DNA of 64,000 nucleotides from CBDBJL01 sp965206365 (GTDB lineage: Bacteria; Pseudomonadota; Alphaproteobacteria; JABAAW01; JAHZMA01), in contig CBDBJL010000019.1 in NCBI GenBank assembly GCA_965206365.1, forward strand, positions 1-64,000, written 5' to 3'. Below the pieces are notes generated by a model. It had not been told where the DNA came from and did no database searches. It saw only the letters and a list, made by a program, of their open reading frames with translations. This document shows, in pieces, positions 1 to 9,551 of the stretch (position 1 is its first letter; every line of letters starts with the position of its first letter). The position numbers and the translations under genes were made by a program.

Positions 1-217
1 ACAATTTGCCCAGGAGATTCCGAATATGGTATTTCAAGGAAATTTAGATCCATTAATTTTGTTAGCAGATGATCAAATAATTTCAGAAAACATCATCCAA
101 ATTTTAGAAACCATGCGTAATTACCCGTTTATTTTTAATCTTGGACATGGTATTTGTAAGGAAACCTCTCCTGAGAAGGTAAAATTTATGATTGATGTTG
201 TTAGAAATTTTACCTAG
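1..217 (+). CDS. hemE: Uroporphyrinogen decarboxylase, C-terminal part (truncated by window start)
   Basis: This is the C-terminal end of uroporphyrinogen III decarboxylase, which converts uroporphyrinogen III to coproporphyrinogen III in cytosolic heme synthesis. The frame is open from base 2 to TAG at 215-217; the 5' part lies outside the window. The visible 71 residues carry the typical HemE tail: a QGNLDP segment, then a PFIFNLGHG segment and a helix ending in a VR. It lies 41 bp upstream of hemH on the same strand, followed by hemJ, so three heme genes run together. The internal ATG at 26 is not the real start. Confidence 0.93.
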   Translation, partial: QFAQEIPNMVFQGNLDPLILLADDQIISENIIQILETMRNYPFIFNLGHGICKETSPEKVKFMIDVVRNFT

Positions 218-258
218 GAAACATTTTTAACAATTATCAATAGAGATAAGATTGGCTT

Positions 259-1305
259 TTGGAAAAAAAACAAAAAATTGCAATTATCTTGTTTAATTTA
301 GGAGCTCCCGACTGCATGCAAGCTGTGCGCCCCTTCTTGTTTAATTTATTTTTTGATAAACAGATTCTACGGGTTATTTTACCGGTAAGGTTTTTTTTGG
401 CAGTTTTCATTTCACGAAAAAGAGAAAAAACATCTTCAGAAATTTATCAAATTATGGGGGGGAAATCACCATTACTTGAAAATACTTTAAAACAAGCCAA
501 GGCTTTGGAAAAAGAATTGCAACCTCAAGGAAATTTTAAATGTTTTGTGGCAATGCGTTATTGGCATCCTATGGCGAATGAAACAGCTAAGAATGTTCAA
601 AAATGGGATCCAGATAAAATTATTTTATTTCCGCTTTATCCACAATTTTCAACAACAACAACAAAATCATCTTTTAAAGAATGGGATCTTGTTGCAGCGA
701 AAATTCATCTGAAAAAACCTACTTATAAAATTTGTTGCTACCCTACAAATATCGGATTCATTACCTCTATTGTTAAATTATTAGAAAATACTCTAAAAAA
801 TATTCAAGATACGGAAAAATGGCGAATATTATTTACGGCACATGGTTTACCCGAGAAAATTATTGTGAAAGATCCTTATCAATGGCAAATTCAAGAAACT
901 ACAAAAGCGATTGCTGGGCAGGTGAAAAATATTCCCGACTGGGTAACTTGTTACCAAAGTCGGGTAGGACCTATGCAGTGGATTAAGCCCTATACAGACG
1001 ATGAAATTATTCGTGCCGGTAAAGAGAATAAATCGATCATTTTGGTTCCCATTGCTTTTGTTTCGGAACATTCGGAAACATTGGTTGAATTAGATCATGA
1101 ATATAGTGAGTTGGCAAAAAAAAATGGTGTAAAAAATTATATTAGAGTACCAACAGTTTCTGAAGATAAGAAGTTTATTCTAGGATTAAAAGCTGAAATT
1201 GAAAACATCTTACTTAATAACGAACCTTTAACTTGTTCTATAGATGAGATTCTTTGTCCAAAAGAATTTACAGATTGCCTTTATCAAAAAATCGAAAATG
1301 TATAA
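259..1305 (+). CDS. hemH: Ferrochelatase
   Basis: Ferrochelatase inserts Fe2+ into protoporphyrin IX, the last step of heme synthesis. The 348 residues are of normal length. Visible motifs are the N-terminal ILFNLGAPD, the active-site HGLP with His at about residue 195, a CYQSRVGP segment typical of alphaproteobacterial HemH, and VSEHSETLVELD near the C terminus. The start is TTG at 259, with a purine-rich AGAGATAAG about 9 bases upstream; no in-frame ATG lies nearby. The last codons overlap hemJ by 8 bases, so the two genes are probably translationally coupled. Confidence 0.95.
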   Translation: MEKKQKIAIILFNLGAPDCMQAVRPFLFNLFFDKQILRVILPVRFFLAVFISRKREKTSSEIYQIMGGKSPLLENTLKQAKALEKELQPQGNFKCFVAMRYWHPMANETAKNVQKWDPDKIILFPLYPQFSTTTTKSSFKEWDLVAAKIHLKKPTYKICCYPTNIGFITSIVKLLENTLKNIQDTEKWRILFTAHGLPEKIIVKDPYQWQIQETTKAIAGQVKNIPDWVTCYQSRVGPMQWIKPYTDDEIIRAGKENKSIILVPIAFVSEHSETLVELDHEYSELAKKNGVKNYIRVPTVSEDKKFILGLKAEIENILLNNEPLTCSIDEILCPKEFTDCLYQKIENV

Positions 1306-1717
1306 ATTGTTTTTAGCGTGCCATATCATTTCATTTACAGCTTGGATGGCAGGGTTATTGTATTTACCGCGTTTATTTGCCTATCATGCTATGGAAAAAA
1401 CGAATTCTGCGATTGCAGAAAAATTTGTTATTATGGAATATCGGCTTTTGAAAATAATTATGAATCCAGCAATGATTTTAACATGGATTTTTGGATTATC
1501 TTTATTTTTTACAAATAGTTATACCCATTATTTATGGTTTTTCATTAAGTTATTTTTGGTGATTATTTTAACAATTTTTCATATTCAGCTTGGAAAATGG
1601 CGAAAAAAATTTAGCAACGGAGAAAATAATAAAAGTGAAAAATTTTATCGTAGAATCAATGAGTTACCAACATTTATTCTTATTTTAGTTGTTTTTTTGG
1701 TGATTTATAAGCCGTAA
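1298..1717 (+). CDS. hemJ: Protoporphyrinogen IX oxidase, HemJ type
   Basis: HemJ is a membrane protein that oxidises protoporphyrinogen IX to protoporphyrin IX, the substrate of the HemH encoded just upstream. The 139 residues are mostly hydrophobic and form about four transmembrane helices. The N-terminal helix has the family features: His at position 9, an AWMAGLLYLPRLF segment and a further His near 30. I chose ATG at 1298, overlapping the hemH stop, because the family begins just before this helix; the frame stays open further upstream only inside hemH. The 3' end overlaps the convergent MFS gene by 33 bases. Confidence 0.88.
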   Translation: MYKLFLACHIISFTAWMAGLLYLPRLFAYHAMEKTNSAIAEKFVIMEYRLLKIIMNPAMILTWIFGLSLFFTNSYTHYLWFFIKLFLVIILTIFHIQLGKWRKKFSNGENNKSEKFYRRINELPTFILILVVFLVIYKP

Positions 1718-2851
1718 TAAAATAAAGATAAATATTACCAGTAATATGGTGGCACAAAGCCAATAAAAATAAATAGCACCTAAACCAACAAACAAATAAC
1801 CAGCAATTGCAGGTCCGAAAATCCGAGATAATGAGGAGCATGATTGCAATGATCCCATCGTGATCCCATGTTGCTCTTCAGCAACATTTTTACTAACTAA
1901 GCTTTGCATACATGGATTATGCAAACTAAGCCCAGTGGTAACCAAAATAACCGGAAGAAATGCCATAATTTGATTTGTTGAAAAGGGTAACAATAAAAAT
2001 CCACAAATCAGAAATAAAATGCCCGCAAGGGTTAAAGATTTCTCAGAGAAGATCTTATTAAGTTTCCCTAATAAGCCTCCTTGGATGATAATAGAGACAA
2101 TACCAGAAGCCGTTAAAATCCATGAGAGAAATTTTGCATCTTTCCCTAAAATAAATTTAACCCACAAAGCAAAACTACCCTCTAAAGCAGTAAAAACAAG
2201 TAAAACAATAAAATAACAGAAAAATAATAATTTTAAAGTTGAATTTACGAAAACCTCTTTAAAATTTGGTAAAAACCGCTGGATAAAATTTTCTTTTTGT
2301 TGAATTTCCTTATTATTTTTACGGGATTTTGGCAATAGAAAAATACTTAAAATACCAACCATTAATGAGACTACACCACTAATTAATGATGTGAATTCGT
2401 AATTGTAATTTTGGAGAATGATTCCGCTGGTAGCCGGACCCAAAGTAAAACCAATGCCAAAACTTGCGCCCAATATTCCCATAGCTTTCGTACGATTTTT
2501 TTTGGTACTTATGTTTGCCATATAGGCAAGGCTAGCTGTTAACCAACCTGCTGCCAGACCGGCAAAAATTCTAGCAATAAAAAGCTCTTGAACAGTTTTT
2601 GATAAAAATATCCCAAAATAAGCAAATGATGTTAAGATTGCGCTAATAATAAGAATTTGTTTCGCGCCATATTTATCAGCTAAAATCCCCCAAATTGGTT
2701 GTGCTAAAAAAGCTGCGGCAGAAAAGGTGGAAAAAATAATAGAAGCAAATGCAGCATCACCTTCCCGCGCCAGTACCATAAAAGGTAAGGAAGGAATCAC
2801 AAGGCCAAGGGCAAAAATATAAAAACTATTTGCAATAAAAATAGGTAACAT
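1685..2851 (-). CDS. MFS transporter, TetA/multidrug-efflux-like
   Basis: This is a 388-residue inner-membrane major facilitator with about 12 hydrophobic segments. The loop between helices 2 and 3 carries the MFS motif A (GILADKYGAKQ). The N-terminal half resembles drug:H+ antiporters of the TetA/Bcr class; the substrate cannot be read from sequence. ATG at 2851 shares one base with the mutL stop (TAATG), so it is the last gene of the mutL transcription unit. Its 3' end runs 33 bases into hemJ from the opposite strand with no spacer, which leaves little room for a separate terminator. Confidence 0.85.
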   Translation of the reverse strand: MLPIFIANSFYIFALGLVIPSLPFMVLAREGDAAFASIIFSTFSAAAFLAQPIWGILADKYGAKQILIISAILTSFAYFGIFLSKTVQELFIARIFAGLAAGWLTASLAYMANISTKKNRTKAMGILGASFGIGFTLGPATSGIILQNYNYEFTSLISGVVSLMVGILSIFLLPKSRKNNKEIQQKENFIQRFLPNFKEVFVNSTLKLLFFCYFIVLLVFTALEGSFALWVKFILGKDAKFLSWILTASGIVSIIIQGGLLGKLNKIFSEKSLTLAGILFLICGFLLLPFSTNQIMAFLPVILVTTGLSLHNPCMQSLVSKNVAEEQHGITMGSLQSCSSLSRIFGPAIAGYLFVGLGAIYFYWLCATILLVIFIFILLRLINHQKNN

Positions 2852-4692
2852 TAGCGTCGATCAAATAATTTCTCTAAATCATGGAGAGTCATTTCTATAA
2901 AACTCGGTCGCCCATGATTGCATTGTCCAGAATTAGGAGTTTTTTCCATTGTTCGTAAAAGAGCATTCATATCAGAAATTGTCATAGCGCGTCCAGAACG
3001 AATTGAACCATAGCATGCCATAGTTGCACAAATGCGCTCTAACACTTCCATAAAAACTTCACCTTGTGAGTAATTTTTAAATTCTGTTACTAAAGTTTCA
3101 AACAATTCAATAAAATTAGGAGCTTTTAACATTGCTGGAATCGCTTGAATCATAATTTCATGATTTCCAAAGGCTTCTATTTCCAACCCTAGCTGCAGCA
3201 AGGCAGTTTTGTGACTTAACAATAAATCACGTTCTTCAGACGGAAAGGCAAATATTTCAGGAATTAACAATCGTTGAGAAGCGATTGTTTTTTGATGCAA
3301 TGCAATTTTCATTTCCTCATAAATAATTCGTTCATGAGCTGCATGTTGATCAATAATGATAAATCCAGTTTCAGTTTGGGTAATAATGTAATTAAGGTGT
3401 AATTGTGCCACAGCTGCACCCATTGGGTAGGATTGATAATTTTTAGATTCTGCTAATTGTTCCGCATCATCGTAAAAATTTCGTGCCATAGGGGCAAAAT
3501 CAGGAGAGGTAGAATCAGATAAAGAATTATAATTGGATAAATTTTTTGATTTTTCATGAAGAGAATATTGGTTTGCATGAGCATGATTTTGTGAAAAATG
3601 AAAAAATTGACTGTTTTTAGGGTTAAGATAAGATGAAATTATATTTTCGCCAGATGGAGAAAAATTGTTAGCAGTTTTTTGGCTTTTGCTAGCCAATGTC
3701 CGTTTTAAGGAACTATACAAAAAAGCTCTTACTTTTTGTGGATCTTGAAAGCGAATTTCTGTTTTTGCCGGATGCACATTAACATCAATTAAATTTGCCG
3801 GGAGCTGAAGAAATAAGACGCATGACGCATGGCGCCCTTGGGTAATAAAATCTGCATAAGCACCACGCACAGCTCCTAAAAGCAATTTATCCTTTACAAC
3901 TCGTCCATTAACAAAAAAGAATTGTCGGTCTGCACGTGAGAAATTAAAAGTGGGCAAGGCAATGTAACCTTGGATTTGCAACTCTTCAAATTTATTTTTT
4001 ACCATAACATAATTATGGGTTGGGTCTTTATGAAATAATTTTTGCATACGGGTAAAAAAATTAAGCGTAAAATCTTCAGAAAAAAGCGGATTGGCAATGG
4101 CCGGAATAAAAAATTTTTCTTTGTCATTATCGTAAAATCGGTAAGAAATATACGGAGTTGCTAAGATTAATGCTGCAAGATTTTCAAAAATATGCAAGGC
4201 TTCATAACGTTCAGAACGTAAAAATTTTAAGCGTGCTGGAACCGCATAAAATAAATCACGAACCTCGATTAAAGTCCCTACCGATAAAGCGGTAGGTTTG
4301 ATTTGCTGATTTTTGCCTCCTTCAAGAGTTATTTGCCAAGCTTGTTGCTGTTTGATTACACTTTTAATTGTGATTCGACTCACTGATGCAATTGCAGGTA
4401 AAGCTTCACCACGAAAGCCAAAACTAGAAATTTTATCTAATCGATTATTGCTAAGTTTTGAGGTAGCATGACGGGCAAGGGCAAGGGGAAGTTCCTCTTT
4501 AGCGATCCCTGAACCATTATCACGAACCGAAATAAAAGATTTTCCTGCATGACGCATAGAAACTTCAATTGTAGTTGCGCTAGCATCAATAGAATTTTCA
4601 ACGAGCTCTTTAATAATAGAAGCCGGTTTTTCAATTACTTCCCCGGCAGCGATTTGATTGATAAGATTTTCAGGTAATTTACGAATTGGCAT
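2851..4692 (-). CDS. mutL: DNA mismatch repair protein MutL (endonuclease type)
   Basis: MutL couples mismatch recognition by MutS to strand incision. The N-terminal GHKL ATPase is clear: LPENLINQIAAGEV, then KELVENSIDA, then GFRGEAL. A proline- and serine-rich linker joins it to the C-terminal dimerisation domain. That domain has DQHA-x2-E-x4-E starting near residue 448 and a terminal CNHGRP, the metal-site signature of MutL proteins that are themselves endonucleases. An upstream TTG at 4695 is in frame, but ATG at 4692 is the better start, giving 613 residues. It is encoded with mutS, separated by a cytochrome gene. Confidence 0.96.
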   Translation of the reverse strand: MPIRKLPENLINQIAAGEVIEKPASIIKELVENSIDASATTIEVSMRHAGKSFISVRDNGSGIAKEELPLALARHATSKLSNNRLDKISSFGFRGEALPAIASVSRITIKSVIKQQQAWQITLEGGKNQQIKPTALSVGTLIEVRDLFYAVPARLKFLRSERYEALHIFENLAALILATPYISYRFYDNDKEKFFIPAIANPLFSEDFTLNFFTRMQKLFHKDPTHNYVMVKNKFEELQIQGYIALPTFNFSRADRQFFFVNGRVVKDKLLLGAVRGAYADFITQGRHASCVLFLQLPANLIDVNVHPAKTEIRFQDPQKVRAFLYSSLKRTLASKSQKTANNFSPSGENIISSYLNPKNSQFFHFSQNHAHANQYSLHEKSKNLSNYNSLSDSTSPDFAPMARNFYDDAEQLAESKNYQSYPMGAAVAQLHLNYIITQTETGFIIIDQHAAHERIIYEEMKIALHQKTIASQRLLIPEIFAFPSEERDLLLSHKTALLQLGLEIEAFGNHEIMIQAIPAMLKAPNFIELFETLVTEFKNYSQGEVFMEVLERICATMACYGSIRSGRAMTISDMNALLRTMEKTPNSGQCNHGRPSFIEMTLHDLEKLFDRR

Positions 4693-4707
4693 CAATAAAA
4701 ATGATAT

Positions 4708-5352
4708 TCAAAGATTTAACAAATAAATTATTAAGATTATGCTGAATAAAAGAAAAATTAAAGCCCGTTTTAAGGAAGCAAAAAAGGGCAATTTAGCAGG
4801 AATTTGTGTTACATATTTCCAACCATAAATCATTGGCATAATTAAATTTTCTTTTTTAAATAATAAATGCCACAAAACGACACTAATATGAATACTTACC
4901 AAGCCAATTAAAATATTAGAGATTCGATAATGCCATTTTGTGCAAATGTTGGATAATTCATGCGAAATAAATTGCGTTAAGGGTGCTTCAAACAAAATAT
5001 TATCATTGCTGAACAATCCCAAAATAATTTGTAGAGATAATAACAGAATTAATAACACAACCATTAATCCCCCTAAAGGATTATGTCCTAAAAAATCATG
5101 TTTTCCTTGTAAATAACGGATAATGGTAATTGGACCTTTAATAAAAAAGCTAAATTTAGCGGTATCAGAACCAAAAAAACCCCATAAAATACGAAATAAC
5201 AGTAAACCGCCTAGATTAATTCCAATAATTGCATGTTGCGTCATCCACCCTAATTTTGCAGTTAGGATCGCGCCAATAAATAATAAGGTAAGAATCCAAT
5301 GAAATAATCTTGTAGGCAAATCCCAAATTATTAAAGGTTTTTTAATGAACAT
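4708..5352 (-). CDS. Cytochrome b561-type diheme membrane protein
   Basis: A 214-residue integral membrane protein of the bacterial cytochrome b561 / Ni-hydrogenase b-type family. It opens with the family hallmark IWDLPTRLFHW, whose His is a likely heme ligand. Further His residues fall in later helices (HAIIG, and a cluster in a helix near residues 150-175), as expected for two b hemes between four helices. The family moves electrons between the quinone pool and periplasmic partners, but no partner gene is adjacent here. It lies 25 bp after mutS and 15 bp before mutL, an unusual neighbour for repair genes, probably co-transcribed by chance. Confidence 0.85.
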   Translation of the reverse strand: MFIKKPLIIWDLPTRLFHWILTLLFIGAILTAKLGWMTQHAIIGINLGGLLLFRILWGFFGSDTAKFSFFIKGPITIIRYLQGKHDFLGHNPLGGLMVVLLILLLSLQIILGLFSNDNILFEAPLTQFISHELSNICTKWHYRISNILIGLVSIHISVVLWHLLFKKENLIMPMIYGWKYVTQIPAKLPFFASLKRALIFLLFSIILIIYLLNL

Positions 5353-5377
5353 CGATAATCTTCTTTTTTAAGGAATT

Positions 5378-8044
5378 TTAAATTTCTGACGATAATATTT
5401 TTAATTGATAAAGACAATCTAAAGCTTCACGTGGCGTTAAATTATTGGGTTCTATATTACTTAAAAAGTTATTTATTTCATAGGTATTCTTACATATTTT
5501 TGGATTGTGATGGAAGCTATTTTTTGGTTTTGGAATAGAATTATTAAATCCTTGATTTTCTAAATTATCTAAAATTTTTTCGGCGCGTTGTAAAATTTCT
5601 TCGGATATTCCTGCCAAACGGGCAACGTGAATTCCATAAGATCTATGCGCGCAACCTTCGGCAAGCAAATGGGTAAAGATAATTTCATTTTCATATTCGG
5701 TTACAGTAACATGCATTGGATGAATTTGTGGGCACGAAGTTTTCAGCATATTAAGTTCGTGGTAATGGGTGGCAAATAAAGTACGACATTGAATAGTATC
5801 ATGAAGATATTCGGTAATGGCATGGGCAAGTGATAACCCATCAAAAGTTGCTGTGCCACGTCCAATTTCATCCAAAATTACAAAGGATTTTTCCGTAGCC
5901 CGATTCAGTATTGCTGATGTTTCTAGCATTTCTACCATGAAAGTGGAATGTCCACGGGCAATATCATCGGCAGCACCAACACGGCTAAATAATCTGTCAA
6001 TTAAACCGATCCTGGCTTTTGTTGCTGGGACAAAGAATCCTGCTTGGGCCAAAATAACAATTAAGGCATTTTGGCGTAGAAAAGTACTTTTTCCTGCCAT
6101 ATTAGGACCCGTGATTAACCATAAATATTGTTCTTTGGCTAAATCACAGTGATTTGCGATAAATTCATTGCCATTTTTACGTTCAATTTGTTCGATAACT
6201 GCATGCCTACCATCGATAATTTCAAAATTATTGGTATTATCCATGTCTGGACGAGAATAACAGTGTTTTTGCGTAAAATCAGCATGGCAAACAAGTAAAT
6301 CTAGAATGGATAGGCTTCGGGAAATCTCTAAGATTTTGTCGCTCATTGTTTTCAATTCATTTTGTAATTCTCTAAAAATTTCTAATTCAATTTCTAAAGT
6401 TTTTTCGTGAGCTTGCATTAGATCACGAGCACATTCTTCCAGTTCCTTTGTTGTAAAACGTGCGGTATTGGCAGTAGTTTGTCGATGAATAAAATCTGGA
6501 TCTAAATCTAATTTTTCACTATGGCGTGAGGCAATTTCAATAAAAACCCCTAAAACATTATTTTTCTTGATTTTAAGATTATCCAAATTAGTATTTTTGC
6601 GATATTTTTTTTCAAGTGCCAATAAAACACGTTTGCCATTTTGTGCCATATTTTTAACATTATCTAATTTTGCAGAAAAATTCGGGCGAATAAAATAACT
6701 ATCTTTAATTATAATAGGCAATTCATCAGCAAGTGCTGTTTGTAATTTTTCTAAAAAAGCTGACAAATTATGCAAATTATCAAAAGCTTTTTGTATGATC
6801 ATAGGGGCATCTTGATAAAATGGCGCCATGATAGTTTTGACTTTATTGGCAAATATTAATGTATCCATAATCACTTTTAGATCCCGTGGGCTTTCACGGT
6901 TTAAGCCCAAGCGATTCAAAGCACGTTCAGGATCGCCATGAGATTTTAATTTCTGGATTAAGGTTTTGGTTTCGGAAAAATTTTGCATAAAATCAATTGC
7001 ATTATGGCGAGCAACAATGCTTGGTAAATCAAATAAAGGTGCACTTAACCATTCTTTCATTAATCTGGCACCTCCTGCAGTTTGGCAACAATCAATAATA
7101 TGAAGCAGGGTGTTTTTTGAACCTTGTTGCGAGCGACAAATTTCTAAATTTGTGCGTGCAGCCCAATCAATTTCCATGAAATAATTATCTGTAAATGCTT
7201 TGAGTGGGCGAATATAAGGCATAGCAGAAATTTGCATTAACCGAACATAATCTAGTAGGCTACCAGAAGCAGAAATTTCTTCGCAAGAGAAATCACCTAG
7301 GCTAGCGAGATCATTGCATTTAAAAAAATCACATAAGTTATTTTTTGCATTTTTTGGATCAAAACGACTGAAAGGTAAAAAATGTAGAGAATTTTTAAAT
7401 TCACGAATTACATCGGAAAATAAGAATTTCTTCTCTTCAGGCAAAATAATTTCACCAGGGTCAATTTGTTTCAGAATATTCAAAAGAGTGTTTAGAGAGG
7501 TTTTTTGGGTATGAAAATCTCCCGTTGAGATATCAATCCAAGAAATTGCAATTCTTCCTTGCGATTCGTAAAGTGCACATAGATAATTATGGCTGCGGGC
7601 ATTAAGTAAATTATCTTCGATAATTGTGCCGGGGGTAACAATTCGAACAATACCACGGTTAACAACAGATTTTGCGCCTCGTTTTTTCGCCTCTTTAGGA
7701 TCTTCTAATTGTTCACAAATAGCGATTTTTTGCCCATTTCCAATAAGCTTATGCAAGTAAGTTTCATGTGAATGCACGGGAACGCCACACATTGGAATGT
7801 CTTTGCCCCGATGTTGGCCGCGTTTTGTTAAAGTAATGTCTAAAATTTTAGCAGCAATAATGGCATCTGCAAAAAATAATTCATAAAAATCACCCATACG
7901 ATAAAATAACAAACAATCTTGAGCTGATTCTTTAATTGTCAAAAATTGGGCAATCATCGGAGTGACAATTTCGTTTGTTGTTTGCGAGGGAATTTCTAGC
8001 TTTCCTTGAATTGGTTTTTCAGATTGAGATTGCTCGGAATTCAT
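5378..8044 (-). CDS. mutS: DNA mismatch repair protein MutS
   Basis: MutS finds mismatches and small loops in new DNA and recruits MutL. The 888 residues are full length. The N-terminal mismatch-binding domain has the RMGDFYE segment holding the Phe-x-Glu reading motif. The C-terminal ABC-type ATPase has Walker A GPNMAGKST at about residue 645, Walker B VILDEIGRGT and the ATHYHEL switch. ATG at 8044 is the only sensible start. It lies 11 bp downstream of rnhA in the unit ispH-rnhA-mutS-cytochrome-mutL-MFS. Confidence 0.97.
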   Translation of the reverse strand: MNSEQSQSEKPIQGKLEIPSQTTNEIVTPMIAQFLTIKESAQDCLLFYRMGDFYELFFADAIIAAKILDITLTKRGQHRGKDIPMCGVPVHSHETYLHKLIGNGQKIAICEQLEDPKEAKKRGAKSVVNRGIVRIVTPGTIIEDNLLNARSHNYLCALYESQGRIAISWIDISTGDFHTQKTSLNTLLNILKQIDPGEIILPEEKKFLFSDVIREFKNSLHFLPFSRFDPKNAKNNLCDFFKCNDLASLGDFSCEEISASGSLLDYVRLMQISAMPYIRPLKAFTDNYFMEIDWAARTNLEICRSQQGSKNTLLHIIDCCQTAGGARLMKEWLSAPLFDLPSIVARHNAIDFMQNFSETKTLIQKLKSHGDPERALNRLGLNRESPRDLKVIMDTLIFANKVKTIMAPFYQDAPMIIQKAFDNLHNLSAFLEKLQTALADELPIIIKDSYFIRPNFSAKLDNVKNMAQNGKRVLLALEKKYRKNTNLDNLKIKKNNVLGVFIEIASRHSEKLDLDPDFIHRQTTANTARFTTKELEECARDLMQAHEKTLEIELEIFRELQNELKTMSDKILEISRSLSILDLLVCHADFTQKHCYSRPDMDNTNNFEIIDGRHAVIEQIERKNGNEFIANHCDLAKEQYLWLITGPNMAGKSTFLRQNALIVILAQAGFFVPATKARIGLIDRLFSRVGAADDIARGHSTFMVEMLETSAILNRATEKSFVILDEIGRGTATFDGLSLAHAITEYLHDTIQCRTLFATHYHELNMLKTSCPQIHPMHVTVTEYENEIIFTHLLAEGCAHRSYGIHVARLAGISEEILQRAEKILDNLENQGFNNSIPKPKNSFHHNPKICKNTYEINNFLSNIEPNNLTPREALDCLYQLKILSSEI

Positions 8045-8055
8045 AGATTAATATT

Positions 8056-8526
8056 TTATTCAGATTTGTTTTGTGAAGTTAGATTTTGAAATTTTATTGC
8101 GCTTTGATGGGCGAGTTCATCAACACGGTTATTTTCAATATTATCAGTGTGGGCTTTGATCCATTGCCATTGTACGGTATAAGTTTTATTTAATTTATTC
8201 AAAGTTTCCCATAAATCTTTATTTTTAATAGGTTTTTTTTGAGAAGTTTTCCAATTCCTTTTTTCCCAATCCAAGCACCATTTCGTAATACCATCAATAA
8301 CATAGCGACTATCAGAATAAAGTATAATCACAATATCGCTTTTTTTAATGGCAGATAAAGCTTCAATGGCCGCCGTAAGTTCCATTCGATTATTGGTAGT
8401 ATGTCTCTCACCCCCTGTAATTTCTTTGCGATTGTCGCCATAGATCAATAATGCTGCCCAACCTCCGGCACCAGGATTTCCAAGACAAGAACCATCAGTA
8501 TAAATTATAAGAATTTTATCATTCAT
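8056..8526 (-). CDS. rnhA: Ribonuclease HI
   Basis: RNase HI cuts the RNA strand of RNA-DNA hybrids during replication and R-loop removal. The 156 residues contain the complete catalytic set: Asp in YTDGS, Glu in NRMEL, Asp in YSDSRY and Asp in NRVDELA, with the assisting His in IKAH. The last loop reads KAHTDNIENN instead of the usual KGHAGHPENE, a mild divergence that keeps the His. ATG at 8526 overlaps the ispH stop as ATGA, so translation is probably coupled to ispH. Confidence 0.96.
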   Translation of the reverse strand: MNDKILIIYTDGSCLGNPGAGGWAALLIYGDNRKEITGGERHTTNNRMELTAAIEALSAIKKSDIVIILYSDSRYVIDGITKWCLDWEKRNWKTSQKKPIKNKDLWETLNKLNKTYTVQWQWIKAHTDNIENNRVDELAHQSAIKFQNLTSQNKSE

Positions 8527-9473
8527 GCGATAATATGGGGAAGCTTAAATTTGATGTTTTCTTGAGCAATTTCAATATTATTTTCAATGATCTGATAATG
8601 ATGCCTTAAATTATCAAGAATATGTTGAACCAATATTTCAGGCGCGGAAGCCCCTGCACTAATGCCAAGATTTTTTATCTGTGCGATTTTTTGCATAGGA
8701 ATTTCCGTTTCATCAGTAATCAGCTGCACAAAATTAACTCCAGCTTTCTTTGCCACTTCTACGAGACGTACAGAATTGGATGAATTTTGAGCCCCAATAA
8801 TTAAAACAGCATCACATTTTTTGGAAATTTTTTTTACAGCAAGTTGTCGATTCGTTGTTGCATAGCAAATATCTTCACGTGGAGGTTTGGTAATATCAGG
8901 AAAACGTTGGCATAAAATTGTGCTAATCTCAGCTGTATCATCTAGTGATAGTGTGGTTTGCGTGATTAATGCTGCTTTTTTCCCTTTTGGAAGTTTCACA
9001 TGATTTGCATCATGGATGGTTTCAATCAATGTTATCGTATGATTGGGAATTTGTCCCATTGTGCCAATAACTTCAGGGTGTCCCTTATGTCCAATAAGCA
9101 AAATATGATAATTATTTTTGGCGTAATTTTTGGCTTCATGATGGACTTTACTAACTAAAGGGCAGGTAGCATCGATGTAGAATAGATTGTTTTTTTCTGC
9201 ATAAAGCGGAACATTTTTTGGAACTCCATGTGCAGAAAAAATTATTGGACGCGTATTATCGGTAATTTGCTGTAAATCATTAATAAAAACAGCTCCTTTT
9301 GTTGCTAATTGCTGAACAACATGTTTATTATGAACAATTTCATGGCGAACATAAACTGGAGAACCATATTTTTTGAGTGTGTTTTCCACAATTTGCACAG
9401 CCCGATCCACACCCGCGCAAAAACCTCTGGGATTGGCAAGATAAACATTAAGAATGGGTTTTTTTATATTCAT
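8523..9473 (-). CDS. ispH: 4-hydroxy-3-methylbut-2-enyl diphosphate reductase
   Basis: IspH is the iron-sulfur enzyme that releases isopentenyl and dimethylallyl diphosphate at the end of the MEP isoprenoid pathway. The three cluster-ligand cysteines are visible in NPRGFCAGVDRA near the N terminus, DATCPLV in the first third and ICYATTNRQ around residue 200. The reading frame extends to a TTG at 9485, but ATG at 9473 gives a 316-residue protein of normal length and is preferred. It is the first gene of the minus-strand run into rnhA and mutS, and is divergent from the lipoprotein gene. Confidence 0.95.
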   Translation of the reverse strand: MNIKKPILNVYLANPRGFCAGVDRAVQIVENTLKKYGSPVYVRHEIVHNKHVVQQLATKGAVFINDLQQITDNTRPIIFSAHGVPKNVPLYAEKNNLFYIDATCPLVSKVHHEAKNYAKNNYHILLIGHKGHPEVIGTMGQIPNHTITLIETIHDANHVKLPKGKKAALITQTTLSLDDTAEISTILCQRFPDITKPPREDICYATTNRQLAVKKISKKCDAVLIIGAQNSSNSVRLVEVAKKAGVNFVQLITDETEIPMQKIAQIKNLGISAGASAPEILVQHILDNLRHHYQIIENNIEIAQENIKFKLPHIIA

Positions 9474-9551
9474 AGATTTAAACAATAATCATTATGTCGT
9501 AAAATGCAAGCAACTTGTACAATATTCAAAAAAAGGTTATATCCAATCATT

